From the NCBI GenBank assembly GCA_034670025.1, contig JAXMOE010000016.1, positions 1 through 9,657 of the forward strand: a stretch of DNA of 9,657 nt. Reading direction: 5' to 3'. The stretch comes from PGYR01 sp034670025 (lineage in GTDB: Bacteria > Bacteroidota > Ignavibacteria > Kapaibacteriales > UBA2268). This document shows, piece after piece, positions 1 through 7,285 of the stretch (position 1 is its first letter; every line of letters starts with the position of its first letter). The notes beneath the pieces were generated by a model that was not told the origin of the DNA, did no database searches, and saw only the letters and a list, made by a program, of their open reading frames with translations. The translations under genes were made by a program, and so were the position numbers.

Positions 1-1
1 A

Positions 2-1060
2 TTAAATGGAACTGAAGTAACCACTATAAATTGGTTTAACGATTTAATTGAATTTGTTGTACCAATGGGAATACCAGATGAAGGAACAATTCAAATTGAT
101 AGAGATGGCGATATAAGTAGAGTGGTAAATTATGAAGAAGGAGATTGGACTTGTGAGATTGGTGGGGTAGTATTTAATAATGATAGCTTACCTACTTATA
201 TTGGTCATTTTTTCTTAGATGTTTCTAACTCAAACTTAAATGAATTACCTGACTGTATAAGTAATCTTCACAATTTAGAAATTTTAGAGCTTAACGTTAA
301 TAATCTAATTAATATTCCAATGAGTTTGGGAAACCTTCGTAATTTGATGTGGCTTGAAATTAGAAGTAATAAACTAGTAACTCTGTCTGAAAACATAGGA
401 AATTTAAGAAAGTTAACCAAATTAAACTTAGAACGTAATCAGTTGATTAATTTACCTGAAAGTTTTGGAAATATGTCAAAGTTATTTCAACTTGTTTTAA
501 GTGATAATCAATTGACAAGTTTACCTCAAAGTTTTAGAAATTTAAGAAATTTGTCTTATCTTAACTTAAATAACAATCAATTGAAGAATTTACCTCAAAG
601 TATTGAGAATTTAACAGACTTAAAGATTCTTTTTTTAGCTCATAATGAATTGAGTAGTTTACCTGAAAGTTTTGGGGAATTACGAAACTTAGAGAGTGTT
701 GCTTTAAATAACAATCAATTGAGTAGTTTGCCTCAAAGTATAGTTGATATACAGGATTTGAGAGTAATAGGTCTTTCGGATAATCAATTAACTAGTATTC
801 CTAATAGTATAGGCAGTTTACAAAACCTAAATGAACTAAATCTTTCAGATAATAGGTTAACAAGTATTCCCAATAGTATAGGAAATCTACAAAATCTGTA
901 TTTACTTGAATTGAAGAATAATCAATTAACAACTTTACCTGAATCAATAAAAAGTTTGAAACAAAACTTAGATTACTTATATTTAGAGGGGAACAACTTC
1001 ACTGAAGAAGAAAAAGCAAAAATTGAGGGTTGGTTGCCAGATACAAAAATATCATGGTAA
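2..1060 (+). CDS. Leucine-rich-repeat protein A (5'-truncated by window edge)
   Basis: The frame contains an ATG at 65 but is open back to base 2. The upstream 21 codons read LNGTEVTTINWFNDLIEFVVP and match LNGNEIGTKTWENELIEFDVP in the paralog at the other end, so they are coding and ATG 65 is probably internal; it also has no Shine-Dalgarno. Counting from ATG 65: a conserved non-LRR segment (1-32, including IDRDGDISRVVNYEEGDW), a short variable linker, then about eleven LRRs of 23 residues (about 49-300) with pattern LxxLxLxxNxLxxLPxSIGNLxN, then a C-terminal cap ending EEEKAKIEGWLPDTKISW. LRR solenoids generally bind proteins, but no ligand can be inferred here. The missing N-terminus may hold a signal peptide or other domains, so location is unknown. 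It converges on lpxD. Being an LRR protein is near certain; its role is not known. Confidence 0.9.
   Translation, partial: LNGTEVTTINWFNDLIEFVVPMGIPDEGTIQIDRDGDISRVVNYEEGDWTCEIGGVVFNNDSLPTYIGHFFLDVSNSNLNELPDCISNLHNLEILELNVNNLINIPMSLGNLRNLMWLEIRSNKLVTLSENIGNLRKLTKLNLERNQLINLPESFGNMSKLFQLVLSDNQLTSLPQSFRNLRNLSYLNLNNNQLKNLPQSIENLTDLKILFLAHNELSSLPESFGELRNLESVALNNNQLSSLPQSIVDIQDLRVIGLSDNQLTSIPNSIGSLQNLNELNLSDNRLTSIPNSIGNLQNLYLLELKNNQLTTLPESIKSLKQNLDYLYLEGNNFTEEEKAKIEGWLPDTKISW
89..149 (+). repeat. 61-bp block identical to the LRR-B gene (inverted copy at 9509-9569)
   Basis: These 61 bases encode IQIDRDGDISRVVNYEEGDW of LRR-A and match the reverse complement of 9509-9569 at every position, synonymous sites included. 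The coding sequence on both sides, including the LRRs and the C-terminal cap, has diverged clearly. A sharply bounded identical stretch suggests recent gene conversion or recombination between family members. Confidence 0.9.
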
Positions 1061-1101
1061 TGAACTGGATTGTTAAAGTGACAGATTTATTAAAGAAGAG
1101 G

Positions 1102-1122
1102 GCGATACCTAAATGGTATTGC
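1102..1122 (+). other. Small hairpin 42 nt after the LRR-A stop
   Basis: GCGATACC pairs with GGTATTGC (one G-T wobble) around the loop TAAAT. No T-tract follows, so it is not a classical intrinsic terminator. A degenerate counterpart lies behind LRR-B near 8590-8602 on the other strand, so it belongs to the shared LRR 3' flank. It could stabilise the mRNA 3' end; that is inference. Confidence 0.35.
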
Positions 1123-1126
1123 TTAC

Positions 1127-1183
1127 ACTGAGATGGACTCTTCGGATGCTAAAGCATCCTCAGAGGGACATTGTCCTCCGCTG
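1127..1183 (+). repeat. 57-bp palindrome-bearing repeat, left copy
   Basis: It matches the reverse complement of 8525-8581 at 54 of 57 positions. It contains the hairpin CTCT-tc-GGATGC-TAAA-GCATCC-tc-AGAG: a 6-bp and a 4-bp stem separated by a 2x2 internal loop. Both copies lie downstream of an LRR gene and in a convergent intergenic region. The rest of the 1061-1332 gap holds a further degraded match: GAACTTGTTCCCTTGGTTT at 1240-1258 equals the reverse complement of 8466-8484. I see no protein gene in this gap. Confidence 0.85.
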
Positions 1184-1332
1184 CTTGTGAAGTCAATGGC
1201 AAAAGCCGGAGGTGGACATAATTTAATCACGGCAACAAAGAACTTGTTCCCTTGGTTTAGTAATTTAGCTCCTGTTGAGCTTGTTTCGATTGTCCGTTGC
1301 CTGATTTCTATTAGTATCTCGCCACTCTGTGA

Positions 1333-2358
1333 CTATTGATTCTTCTCTAACTTGCTAACTTTGCGAGCAAGGTCTGGCAGGTTGTTTATTACGGCTTCTA
1401 TTTTGAATGCTTGCATTTGTGGGCGAGCAGGAGAACCGAAGTAAACGCCTTTTTCTGATAAGTTTTTGTTAGTGCCTGACTGAGCGATTAGGGTTACGTC
1501 ATTACCGATTTTGAGGTGCCCAGCGATACCTACTTGTCCACCGAGGCGAACTCGCTTACCCAACTTGGTTGAGCCAGCTAAGCCAGTTTGTGCGGCTATA
1601 CCAGTGTTTTCTTCTATCACACAGTTGTGACCTATTTGGCATAGGTTATCTATCTTAACACCATCACCAATTATAGTGCTTCCAACTACTGCACGGTCGA
1701 TCGTTGTGTTACAGCCGATTTCAACATCGTCCCCAACTATCACATTACCGATTTGTGGTATCTTGGTATACGAGCCATCTTCCTTGTTTTCAGTGAAACC
1801 AAAACCGTCACCACCAATTATAGCACCAGCGTGGACTATACAATTAGAGCCAATTATAATATCCTTATAGCACACTACATTGGGGAAAAGGCGGTTGTTT
1901 TTTCCTATCTGTACATTGTCTTGTATAGTTACATTGGCATCTAAGGTTGTGCCTTCATCTATTCTGCAATTGTTCCCAATTACACAATTTGGACCAATAT
2001 AAACTGACTCATCGATGAAAGTATTTTCGCCAACTACAGCAGATTTGTGAATACCTGAGTTATTCTCTTGTGTGATAAAATCAACGAGTTTAATAATTTT
2101 AATGAATGCAGAATAAGGGTCGTCAACTTTGATGAAAGTCTGCCCTGATTGTGGTTCTACATCAATATTGCGAGGTACGATAATACAAGTCGCTTCCGAT
2201 TCGTTAAGAAAATCTTTGAACTTTGGGTCAGAATAAAAAGTAAGCTCACCTTGGGTAGCAAACTCTATCCTGTTTAAATTAAAGATGGATACCGAGCCAT
2301 CGCCCACTATCTCACCTTCTATTGTTTCAGCTATTTCCTTGCATTTAATCGACTTCAT
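1333..2358 (-). CDS. lpxD: UDP-3-O-(3-hydroxyacyl)glucosamine N-acyltransferase LpxD
   Basis: LpxD transfers a 3-hydroxyacyl chain from acyl-ACP to the 2-amino group of UDP-3-O-acyl-glucosamine, the third step of lipid A synthesis, as a soluble trimer. The protein has 341 residues, the same length as E. coli LpxD. An N-terminal uridine-binding domain (about 1-100) contains TFYSDPKF at 40-47. A left-handed beta helix of hexapeptide repeats ([IV]GxxxxI type) spans about 103-300 and includes GGDGFGF at 182-188. His244 in QIGHNCVI fits the catalytic base, with His281 in the second conserved position (GIAGH). A C-terminal helix (about 311-341) completes the acyl-ACP-binding region. ATG 2358 lies 18 nt after the preceding skp stop, with GAGAG just upstream. 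It is the last gene of the operon; fabZ and lpxA, which follow it in E. coli, are absent here. Confidence 0.97.
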   Translation of the reverse strand: MKSIKCKEIAETIEGEIVGDGSVSIFNLNRIEFATQGELTFYSDPKFKDFLNESEATCIIVPRNIDVEPQSGQTFIKVDDPYSAFIKIIKLVDFITQENNSGIHKSAVVGENTFIDESVYIGPNCVIGNNCRIDEGTTLDANVTIQDNVQIGKNNRLFPNVVCYKDIIIGSNCIVHAGAIIGGDGFGFTENKEDGSYTKIPQIGNVIVGDDVEIGCNTTIDRAVVGSTIIGDGVKIDNLCQIGHNCVIEENTGIAAQTGLAGSTKLGKRVRLGGQVGIAGHLKIGNDVTLIAQSGTNKNLSEKGVYFGSPARPQMQAFKIEAVINNLPDLARKVSKLEKNQ

Positions 2359-2376
2359 ATTGCTCTCAGTTATTAT

Positions 2377-3003
2377 TTATCTACGAGTACCGCGTCTAAC
2401 TCTTCGTGGGTTTTTCTCCTCATCTCGCTGGTTACGAGGATCTTTTTCTATTTTCTCTTTCAACTCATCTTCCATTTTCTTAACGTCCACGCCCAGTTCT
2501 TTCAATATCTTAACAGTCAAATCATACTTGAAATTAGCATAAGCCAAGGGCTGCACACTTTGGTCTAATATAATGTCAAACCCCTCTTCGGCGGAAACCT
2601 TCTGTACTGCGGCATAGATTTTTGATTCAACTGGTTGCTGTATCATCTTGACCGTTTCGTCGAACTCACCACCAGGTTTGAACCTTTTGGTAGCGTATTC
2701 GTCTTTCTTTTTCTTCAACTTATCTAAGTCCATCTCGGCTACTCTTCTTTCCTCGTCAGACCAAATTAAGCGGTTCTTCTTCAAATCATATTCTAATTTA
2801 TTGACTTGCTCTTGCATCGCTTTTATTTCACGCTTCCACTCATCTACTATTGTCTGTATTCTCTGCTCAGCTTGTTTCGCTTCTTGGAATTTCTCACGAA
2901 TAATTTCCGAGTTAAAAAAACCAACTCTTTGTGAGTAGAGCGAAGGAGTAGCAACAGCTAAAAGCACTACGATTAGTAATATTTTATATAGTTTATGAGT
3001 CAT
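2377..3003 (-). CDS. Skp/OmpH-family periplasmic chaperone, third copy, Arg-rich tail
   Basis: Skp-type proteins form periplasmic trimers that hold unfolded outer-membrane proteins in a cavity of coiled-coil arms and pass them to BamA. This 208-residue protein has a signal peptide (1-25, MTHKLYKILL...ATPSLYSQ), the N-terminal strand and helix RVGFFNSEIIREKF, long charged helices rich in K, E and R (about 40-115), and the family's C-terminal beta element (FDIILDQS...YANFKYDLTVKILKELG, about 142-172). Beyond the usual end is an extra tail of about 35 residues, highly charged and ending NPRRVRRGTRR. It starts 4 nt after the stop of the preceding paralog and has a nearly identical signal peptide, so the two are a tandem duplication. 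OmpH-family membership is clear. Client range and the function of the tail cannot be read from the sequence. Confidence 0.9.
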   Translation of the reverse strand: MTHKLYKILLIVVLLAVATPSLYSQRVGFFNSEIIREKFQEAKQAEQRIQTIVDEWKREIKAMQEQVNKLEYDLKKNRLIWSDEERRVAEMDLDKLKKKKDEYATKRFKPGGEFDETVKMIQQPVESKIYAAVQKVSAEEGFDIILDQSVQPLAYANFKYDLTVKILKELGVDVKKMEDELKEKIEKDPRNQRDEEKNPRRVRRGTRR

Positions 3004-3007
3004 AAAT

Positions 3008-3457
3008 TTAGTCGCAATTGTTAAATAAATGAATTAGCTCTAACCGCTCTAATTCGTTCAGTTTTTTCAAGGCCATATTCATCTTTGCTTCAACTCGTTC
3101 GTGAGCTTGTTTTATCAGCTTATCGATTTTGCCATTTGGCTCAAACCACTCTTCGTTGAACTTAGTTTTTATAGCTTTGAACCTTTTTAGCTTCAAATCA
3201 AGTTCTTGCTTTTCATCAGAAGTCAGTTTCAATTTATCTTCTTTCAAAGTGATTTCTAATTCATTTATTTTGGTGCTAAGTGAATCCAATTCTATCTTGA
3301 TTTTACTTACAGCTATTTGAACTTTTTCATTTGCTATTTCTAACATATCACATATTTCTTCAGAATCAACAGGTTGTGATGATTGTGAAAAAAGCGAAGG
3401 AGTGGCAAAAGCCAACAGTCCTACGATTAGTAATAATATATATAATTTATGAATCAT
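3008..3457 (-). CDS. Shortened Skp/OmpH-like protein, second copy
   Basis: A 149-residue exported protein with signal peptide MIHKLYILLLIVGLLAFATPSLFSQ, nearly that of the downstream paralog. Its body aligns along the helical arms (DSEEI with NSEII; EWFEPNGKID with KRFKPGGEFD). The N-terminal strand RVGFF is replaced by SSQPV. The protein ends (LELIHLFNNCD) just where the paralog continues into FDIILDQS and about 60 more residues. It therefore seems to lack the strands that build the Skp trimer body. The frame is intact, with 23 nt before it and 4 nt after it, so it is probably translated. It may have become a diverged subunit that needs its neighbours to assemble, or it may be decaying. No Shine-Dalgarno is visible before ATG 3457. 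It is recognised mainly through the duplication; taken alone it would be a hypothetical coiled-coil secreted protein. Confidence 0.8.
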   Translation of the reverse strand: MIHKLYILLLIVGLLAFATPSLFSQSSQPVDSEEICDMLEIANEKVQIAVSKIKIELDSLSTKINELEITLKEDKLKLTSDEKQELDLKLKRFKAIKTKFNEEWFEPNGKIDKLIKQAHERVEAKMNMALKKLNELERLELIHLFNNCD

Positions 3458-3480
3458 ATAAGTTAGATTAAGTTAAAAGT

Positions 3481-4005
3481 TTATTCAGATCCTCTTTTCA
3501 GCATATCCAAAACTTTGAAAGTAATGTCAAGCTTGTCGTGAGCAAAAAGCACTGATTCAGTACTACTATCTAGTACCAAAGTTAGCTTTTCAGCAGCAGA
3601 TACTTTGTCAATCGCTTCTTTAATCTTATTTCTAAGCGGTTGCAATAGTTGCAATCTTTTCATTGCTAACTCACCTTGTTGACCGAACTTAGTTTGTTGA
3701 AATTCCATAACTTGTTGGTTCAACATTTGTAATTCTTGCTCAGTAGCCAATTGTTGGTCCTGTGTCATCATACTTTTTTGTTTTTGGTAAGTCTTGAATT
3801 GTGCTTCAAGGTCACCTTGCATTTTAAGTAATGAATCTTGGTACGCAGTTGCCAAAGTCTTAATTTCTGCATCTATTTTCTTAGCTTCAGGTAATTGTTC
3901 TACTACCATTTGTAAGTTAGCAACACCAACGTTCAATGATTGTGCATTGGCAAATCCGAAAGACGTAAAAAGTAAAGCGATTAAAAGTAATTTAAAGTTT
4001 TTCAT
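3481..4005 (-). CDS. skp: Skp/OmpH-family periplasmic chaperone, first copy
   Basis: Canonical Skp-sized protein of 174 residues: signal peptide MKNFKLLLIALLFTSFGFANAQ, N-terminal strand LNVGVANLQMVVEQLPEAK, a Gln/Lys-rich coiled coil (about 45-120) forming the tentacle arms, and the C-terminal element LTLVLDSSTESVLFAHDKLDITFKVLDML. The expected role is to bind unfolded outer-membrane proteins after Sec export and deliver them to the BamA product of the gene upstream. ATG 4005 is preceded by AGAGGA at about 5 nt, the clearest Shine-Dalgarno of the operon. A consensus promoter lies in the 75-nt gap from bamA, so this gene heads its own transcription unit skp-skp-skp-lpxD as well as being downstream in the longer operon. 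Of the three copies it fits the housekeeping Skp best. Confidence 0.93.
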   Translation of the reverse strand: MKNFKLLLIALLFTSFGFANAQSLNVGVANLQMVVEQLPEAKKIDAEIKTLATAYQDSLLKMQGDLEAQFKTYQKQKSMMTQDQQLATEQELQMLNQQVMEFQQTKFGQQGELAMKRLQLLQPLRNKIKEAIDKVSAAEKLTLVLDSSTESVLFAHDKLDITFKVLDMLKRGSE

Positions 4006-4047
4006 TTTTCCTCTAATAATATCTAATTATTTGTTTAACAATAGTTT

Positions 4048-4078
4048 CAAAGTTATTAATTATATAATTCTATTCAAA
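4048..4078 (-). promoter_or_regulatory. Bacteroidota-type promoter for skp-skp-skp-lpxD
   Basis: On the minus strand, TTTG (4078-4075) is followed by a 19-nt spacer and TAACTTTG (4055-4048). This fits the Bacteroidota consensus TTTG-N19-21-TAnnTTTG exactly. The -33 element starts 2 nt after the bamA stop codon. Transcription should start around 4040-4043, giving a leader of about 35-40 nt for the first skp gene. Confidence 0.7.
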
Positions 4079-4080
4079 AA

Positions 4081-6447
4081 TTATTGACCAATCTCGAACA
4101 GGAACTTCCAACCTGGAATATTTCCATTTCTATTGATTGGGTCAAATCCGTACCCGTAACTAAATCCAATAATACCAATTGGGTTGAGCAACATCTTAAG
4201 TCCAACACCAGCAGACCGCTTTAGGTCAAACGGGTCAGCTCCACCAAATTCGTCCCACACATTACCCGCCATAGCAAATGAGTAGAAGTAAATCGGCATT
4301 GGGTTCAGAGTAATAGCAAACCTAAGCTCAGCGGTAAACTTAGCGTGCAACTTACCACCAACGTCTTCCAAATCGCCATCACCGTAGCCCCTAAAAGGAA
4401 TAGTACCAAAGTTAGAAAGCCCCGCACCACCCATTCTATAAAGCTCAATCGGAGCAATAGTAGTATCGTTTTCTATACCGTCAATGTATCCAATTTGCGA
4501 ACCGAGATAAAGAACAACCCTGTCAGTCTCGTCAGTTCTGTACAGAGAATTATAGAAATCAAAATACATTTCTGATTTGAAGAAATCAGTTTCTCCTATA
4601 CCTACGGCTCCCATAGCCCAATTGTTCGTAAATCTGAATTTTGATCCAGCAGACGGGAAGAACAATTCGTTAGTGTTGTTACGCGAAATGCTTCCACCGA
4701 CTGTAATTTCATTGTATTTACCAGGTCTGTAGAACTGGCTATTCACTCCAACTTGCTCAGCTATATCGTTCAACTGGAACTGAAAACTACCGTCAATACG
4801 GAAGTAATCATCTGGCCATTTTACTCTTCTTCCTATATTTACTCTGAAACCTCTTCTCTGAAGTTTTAGTGTAGAGAAATTATAGAAAATATCGAATACA
4901 TTGAAACCAACTGTTGTCGGTTCATCGAACAACCACGGCTCAGTAAAACCAAGCGAGAAATTTCTGTATCTATTACCTTGTCCAAATTCCCAATTGAAAT
5001 TGAACACCTGACCTGCTCCACCATTCAACGGTTCTAATATAGAAAAGTTATTGAACGTAAGCCCAACCGAACCCGTCAGTCCAAAACTACCAGCAAAACC
5101 AATAGAAGCGTTGAATGTATCGGTCGAACGTTCCTCAACGTTGTAAACCAAATCGACCTGAGTTCCATCATTTTCTACTGGCTGTACATCTGGTCTTAGG
5201 TTTTCTGGATTGAAATACCCCATAACCCCAAGCTCTTTAACAGACCTAACTATAGCAGCTCTGTTGAAGTAATCACCAGGTCTGGTGTATAGTGTTCTTC
5301 TTATTACTTTATCTTTAGTTTTGGTGTTACCAGCTATTATTACTTTTCGTATTTTGTAGCGATCCCCTTCCAATACTCTAACAGCAATATCAATAGTGTC
5401 TTCTGCAACTTTTACTTCTTGTGGTACAAATCGAGTTTGTAAATAACCAGTATTATTATAGAGGGAAAGTGCGTCAGAAAATTCCTGATTACCATTCAAG
5501 TTCATCATAAACTTTTCTTTATTATAAACATCACCTACGGCAAAGTCTAATCTTTCTACCAAAGGTGCATCAGGGAATACAGTGTTCCCTTCAAAGGTAA
5601 TATTCCTAACGTGATATCTGTTCCCTTCTATGAGGTTTACCTCAATATGAACTGCCTGATTATCTTCATCATACCTAACGGTATCAGAGATAAATTCATA
5701 GTCCATAAAGCCCTCATTAGCATAGAATCGTTCTAATAGCTGTATGTCTTTTTCGTAATCTTTTTTATCAAATTTAGAAGACGACCAAAACTCATACCAA
5801 GACTTTGTGTGAGTCTCATCAAATTCAGATGCCAAATCGCTATCGTCAAACTCTTCGTTACCGTTGAATGTGATAGATTCTACGTAAAACTCCGTCCCTT
5901 CCTCTATGAATAACTTAATATCAACATAGTCTTTATTATCATCTGATTGTATCAACTCTGGGAAAAACTTAGCAAATGTCAAGCCCTCCTCGTCGTACAA
6001 ATCTTTTAATCTCTTTTTAATAAGATATAGGTCATATTCTGTTATAACATCACCTTTGTTCTTATCCATCGCTGTTTTTATTTCTTGGTCAGTTACTTCC
6101 TGATTGTTGAGAATCTTTATTTCGCCGATTCTTTTGTTTTCCTCTACTCTGATAGTAAGGAACACACCATCGCCAACAACTCTGTCAACTAATACTTCTA
6201 TGTCAGAAAACTGTCGTCTTTCCCAAAGTGCCTTCAAAGCTACGTTCAGCTCTTCGTCATAAGGGTAAGATATAGTCTCGCCTTCGTTGAGTCCAGTTAG
6301 AGCAATAATAGTAGAAGGGTCTGCACTAACAGCACCATCTACTTCTATACCCAATATTTTGTATTTTACTACACCTTCTTGAGAAATGGCAGCGGAACTG
6401 AATGCGATTAAAAATAGGAGGAATAATTTACTTGCGTGTGATAACAT
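4081..6447 (-). CDS. bamA: Outer membrane protein assembly factor BamA (Omp85)
   Basis: BamA is the essential outer-membrane beta-barrel that folds and inserts other barrel proteins. The 788 residues (E. coli 810) comprise a signal peptide (1-22), five POTRA domains (about 27-105, 106-185, 186-276, 277-362 and 363-441, most opening with an IxFxGN-type strand such as ITFNGN, ITFEGN and VIIAGN), and a C-terminal barrel (about 442-788). The loop-6 motif RGY is at 686-688 (IPFRGYGDGD). ATG 6447 overlaps the end of uppS by 20 nt, suggesting translational coupling. Oddity: the protein ends FLFEIGQ, whereas the BamA C-terminal signal normally goes on two residues to an aromatic (E. coli ends FNIGKTW). 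The codons after Gln are TAA TTT, so a change of CAA to TAA would account for the loss of a terminal Gln-Phe. No other Bam component is present in the window. Confidence 0.97.
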   Translation of the reverse strand: MLSHASKLFLLFLIAFSSAAISQEGVVKYKILGIEVDGAVSADPSTIIALTGLNEGETISYPYDEELNVALKALWERRQFSDIEVLVDRVVGDGVFLTIRVEENKRIGEIKILNNQEVTDQEIKTAMDKNKGDVITEYDLYLIKKRLKDLYDEEGLTFAKFFPELIQSDDNKDYVDIKLFIEEGTEFYVESITFNGNEEFDDSDLASEFDETHTKSWYEFWSSSKFDKKDYEKDIQLLERFYANEGFMDYEFISDTVRYDEDNQAVHIEVNLIEGNRYHVRNITFEGNTVFPDAPLVERLDFAVGDVYNKEKFMMNLNGNQEFSDALSLYNNTGYLQTRFVPQEVKVAEDTIDIAVRVLEGDRYKIRKVIIAGNTKTKDKVIRRTLYTRPGDYFNRAAIVRSVKELGVMGYFNPENLRPDVQPVENDGTQVDLVYNVEERSTDTFNASIGFAGSFGLTGSVGLTFNNFSILEPLNGGAGQVFNFNWEFGQGNRYRNFSLGFTEPWLFDEPTTVGFNVFDIFYNFSTLKLQRRGFRVNIGRRVKWPDDYFRIDGSFQFQLNDIAEQVGVNSQFYRPGKYNEITVGGSISRNNTNELFFPSAGSKFRFTNNWAMGAVGIGETDFFKSEMYFDFYNSLYRTDETDRVVLYLGSQIGYIDGIENDTTIAPIELYRMGGAGLSNFGTIPFRGYGDGDLEDVGGKLHAKFTAELRFAITLNPMPIYFYSFAMAGNVWDEFGGADPFDLKRSAGVGLKMLLNPIGIIGFSYGYGFDPINRNGNIPGWKFLFEIGQ

Positions 6448-7264
6448 CTATTACTTTCTTTATGTATGACTGTTCTGTTGATTGATTAATTTGGCTCGAA
6501 GTCTTACCAAATCTTCTTTCTCTTTGTGCAAAATCTCTTAGCGAATCGTATAATTCGCCTCTTCTGAACTCTGGCCATAGCTTTTCGGTGAAATAAATCT
6601 CCGAATACGCCAGCTCCCAAAGTAAGAAGTTACTTATTCTATACTCTCCGCTTGTTCTTATCAATAAATCTGGGTCAGGAATATCGGCCGTTTGCAAATA
6701 GCTCGAAAACATCTCTTCAGTAAGGTCTTCTGGCGATAATTTACCGCTCCTTACGTCGAGTGCTATCATCTGCAAAGCCCTCATAATATCCCAACGTGAG
6801 CCATAGCTAATAGCTAAGTTAAGGTGCAAACCAGTGTTGTCTTTGGTTCGCTCATAACTATCTCTCAGTATTGTCTGAACATTCTTGGGAAGCGAATTAA
6901 TCTTACCAATAGTGTTAATTACTACCTGATTTTCGTCCAGCTCATCAATTTCCTTCTTCAAGAACATTTCCAATAACTTCATTAAGCCATTGACTTCCAG
7001 TGGTGGACGCTTCCAATTTTCTATACTAAAAGCATACAAAGTAAGGTGTTTGACACCAATAAGTGAGGCAGCGTTGACTATGTCCCTAACGCTCTCTATC
7101 CCTTCTCGGTGACCAGTTAAGCGTTGTTTGCCCTTCTGGTTTGCCCACCTTCCATTGCCATCCATTATAATAGCAATATGCTTGGGAATCTTACCAGACT
7201 CAGCAATTGAGTCTTGCAGTTCTTTATCCGATTTACTTTGTTCTTCTTTCCACGACATATTCAT
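6428..7264 (-). CDS. uppS: Isoprenyl transferase / undecaprenyl-diphosphate synthase UppS
   Basis: UppS condenses eight isopentenyl diphosphates onto farnesyl diphosphate in cis, making the C55 lipid carrier for peptidoglycan and O-antigen; it is cytosolic and dimeric. Motifs in order, numbered from ATG 7264: HIAIIMDGNGRWA (catalytic Asp35), GHREGIE, LTLYAFSIENWKRP, and DPDLLIRTSGEYRISNFLLWELAYSEIYF, which contains the diphosphate-binding Arg residues and the conserved Glu near the end. Length is 278 residues against about 250 usually; the extra residues are at the N-terminus. The frame could open at TTG 7273, but ATG 7264 or ATG 7258 (MSWKEEQ) is more likely; none has a strong Shine-Dalgarno. 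It is the first gene of the envelope operon and diverges from the HU gene across 174 nt holding promoters for both directions. Its final 20 nt overlap bamA. Confidence 0.96.
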   Translation of the reverse strand: MNMSWKEEQSKSDKELQDSIAESGKIPKHIAIIMDGNGRWANQKGKQRLTGHREGIESVRDIVNAASLIGVKHLTLYAFSIENWKRPPLEVNGLMKLLEMFLKKEIDELDENQVVINTIGKINSLPKNVQTILRDSYERTKDNTGLHLNLAISYGSRWDIMRALQMIALDVRSGKLSPEDLTEEMFSSYLQTADIPDPDLLIRTSGEYRISNFLLWELAYSEIYFTEKLWPEFRRGELYDSLRDFAQRERRFGKTSSQINQSTEQSYIKKVIDVITRK

Positions 7265-7285
7265 TCTGCACAATTTAATGAGTTA

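Noticed and set aside
65..67. ATG 65 (and ATG 9593) as the true LRR gene starts
   Set aside because: Both frames stay open to the window edge with in-frame protein similarity between copies, and no ribosome-binding site precedes either ATG.
300..1000. Regular spacing of similar units as a CRISPR array or satellite
   Set aside because: The 69-bp period is the coding period of 23-residue LRRs in an open frame; there are no identical repeats with unique spacers.
1267..1281. AGCTC-CTGTT-GAGCT as an intrinsic terminator for lpxD or LRR-A
   Set aside because: The stem is only 5 bp and no continuous T-tract follows on either strand; it may be a decayed palindrome of the flank.
1133..1339. 68-codon plus-strand ORF between LRR-A and lpxD
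   Set aside because: It begins inside the palindromic 57-bp repeat, its other copy at 8525-8581 is not coding, the peptide has no recognisable features, and it overlaps the lpxD end.
2285..2938. Plus-strand ORFs opposite the skp genes (2285-2542, 2648-2938)
   Set aside because: Ser/Phe-rich peptides typical of the antisense of Lys/Glu-rich coiled coils; shadows of the real genes.
3008..3457. Middle skp copy as a frameshifted pseudogene
   Set aside because: The frame is open from the signal peptide to the stop, aligns with the paralog in one frame, and is packed tightly between its neighbours, so a shortened gene is more likely.
7265..7273. TTG 7273 as the uppS start
   Set aside because: It adds only a short M-C-R peptide without a better ribosome site; ATG 7264 or 7258 is in frame and more likely.
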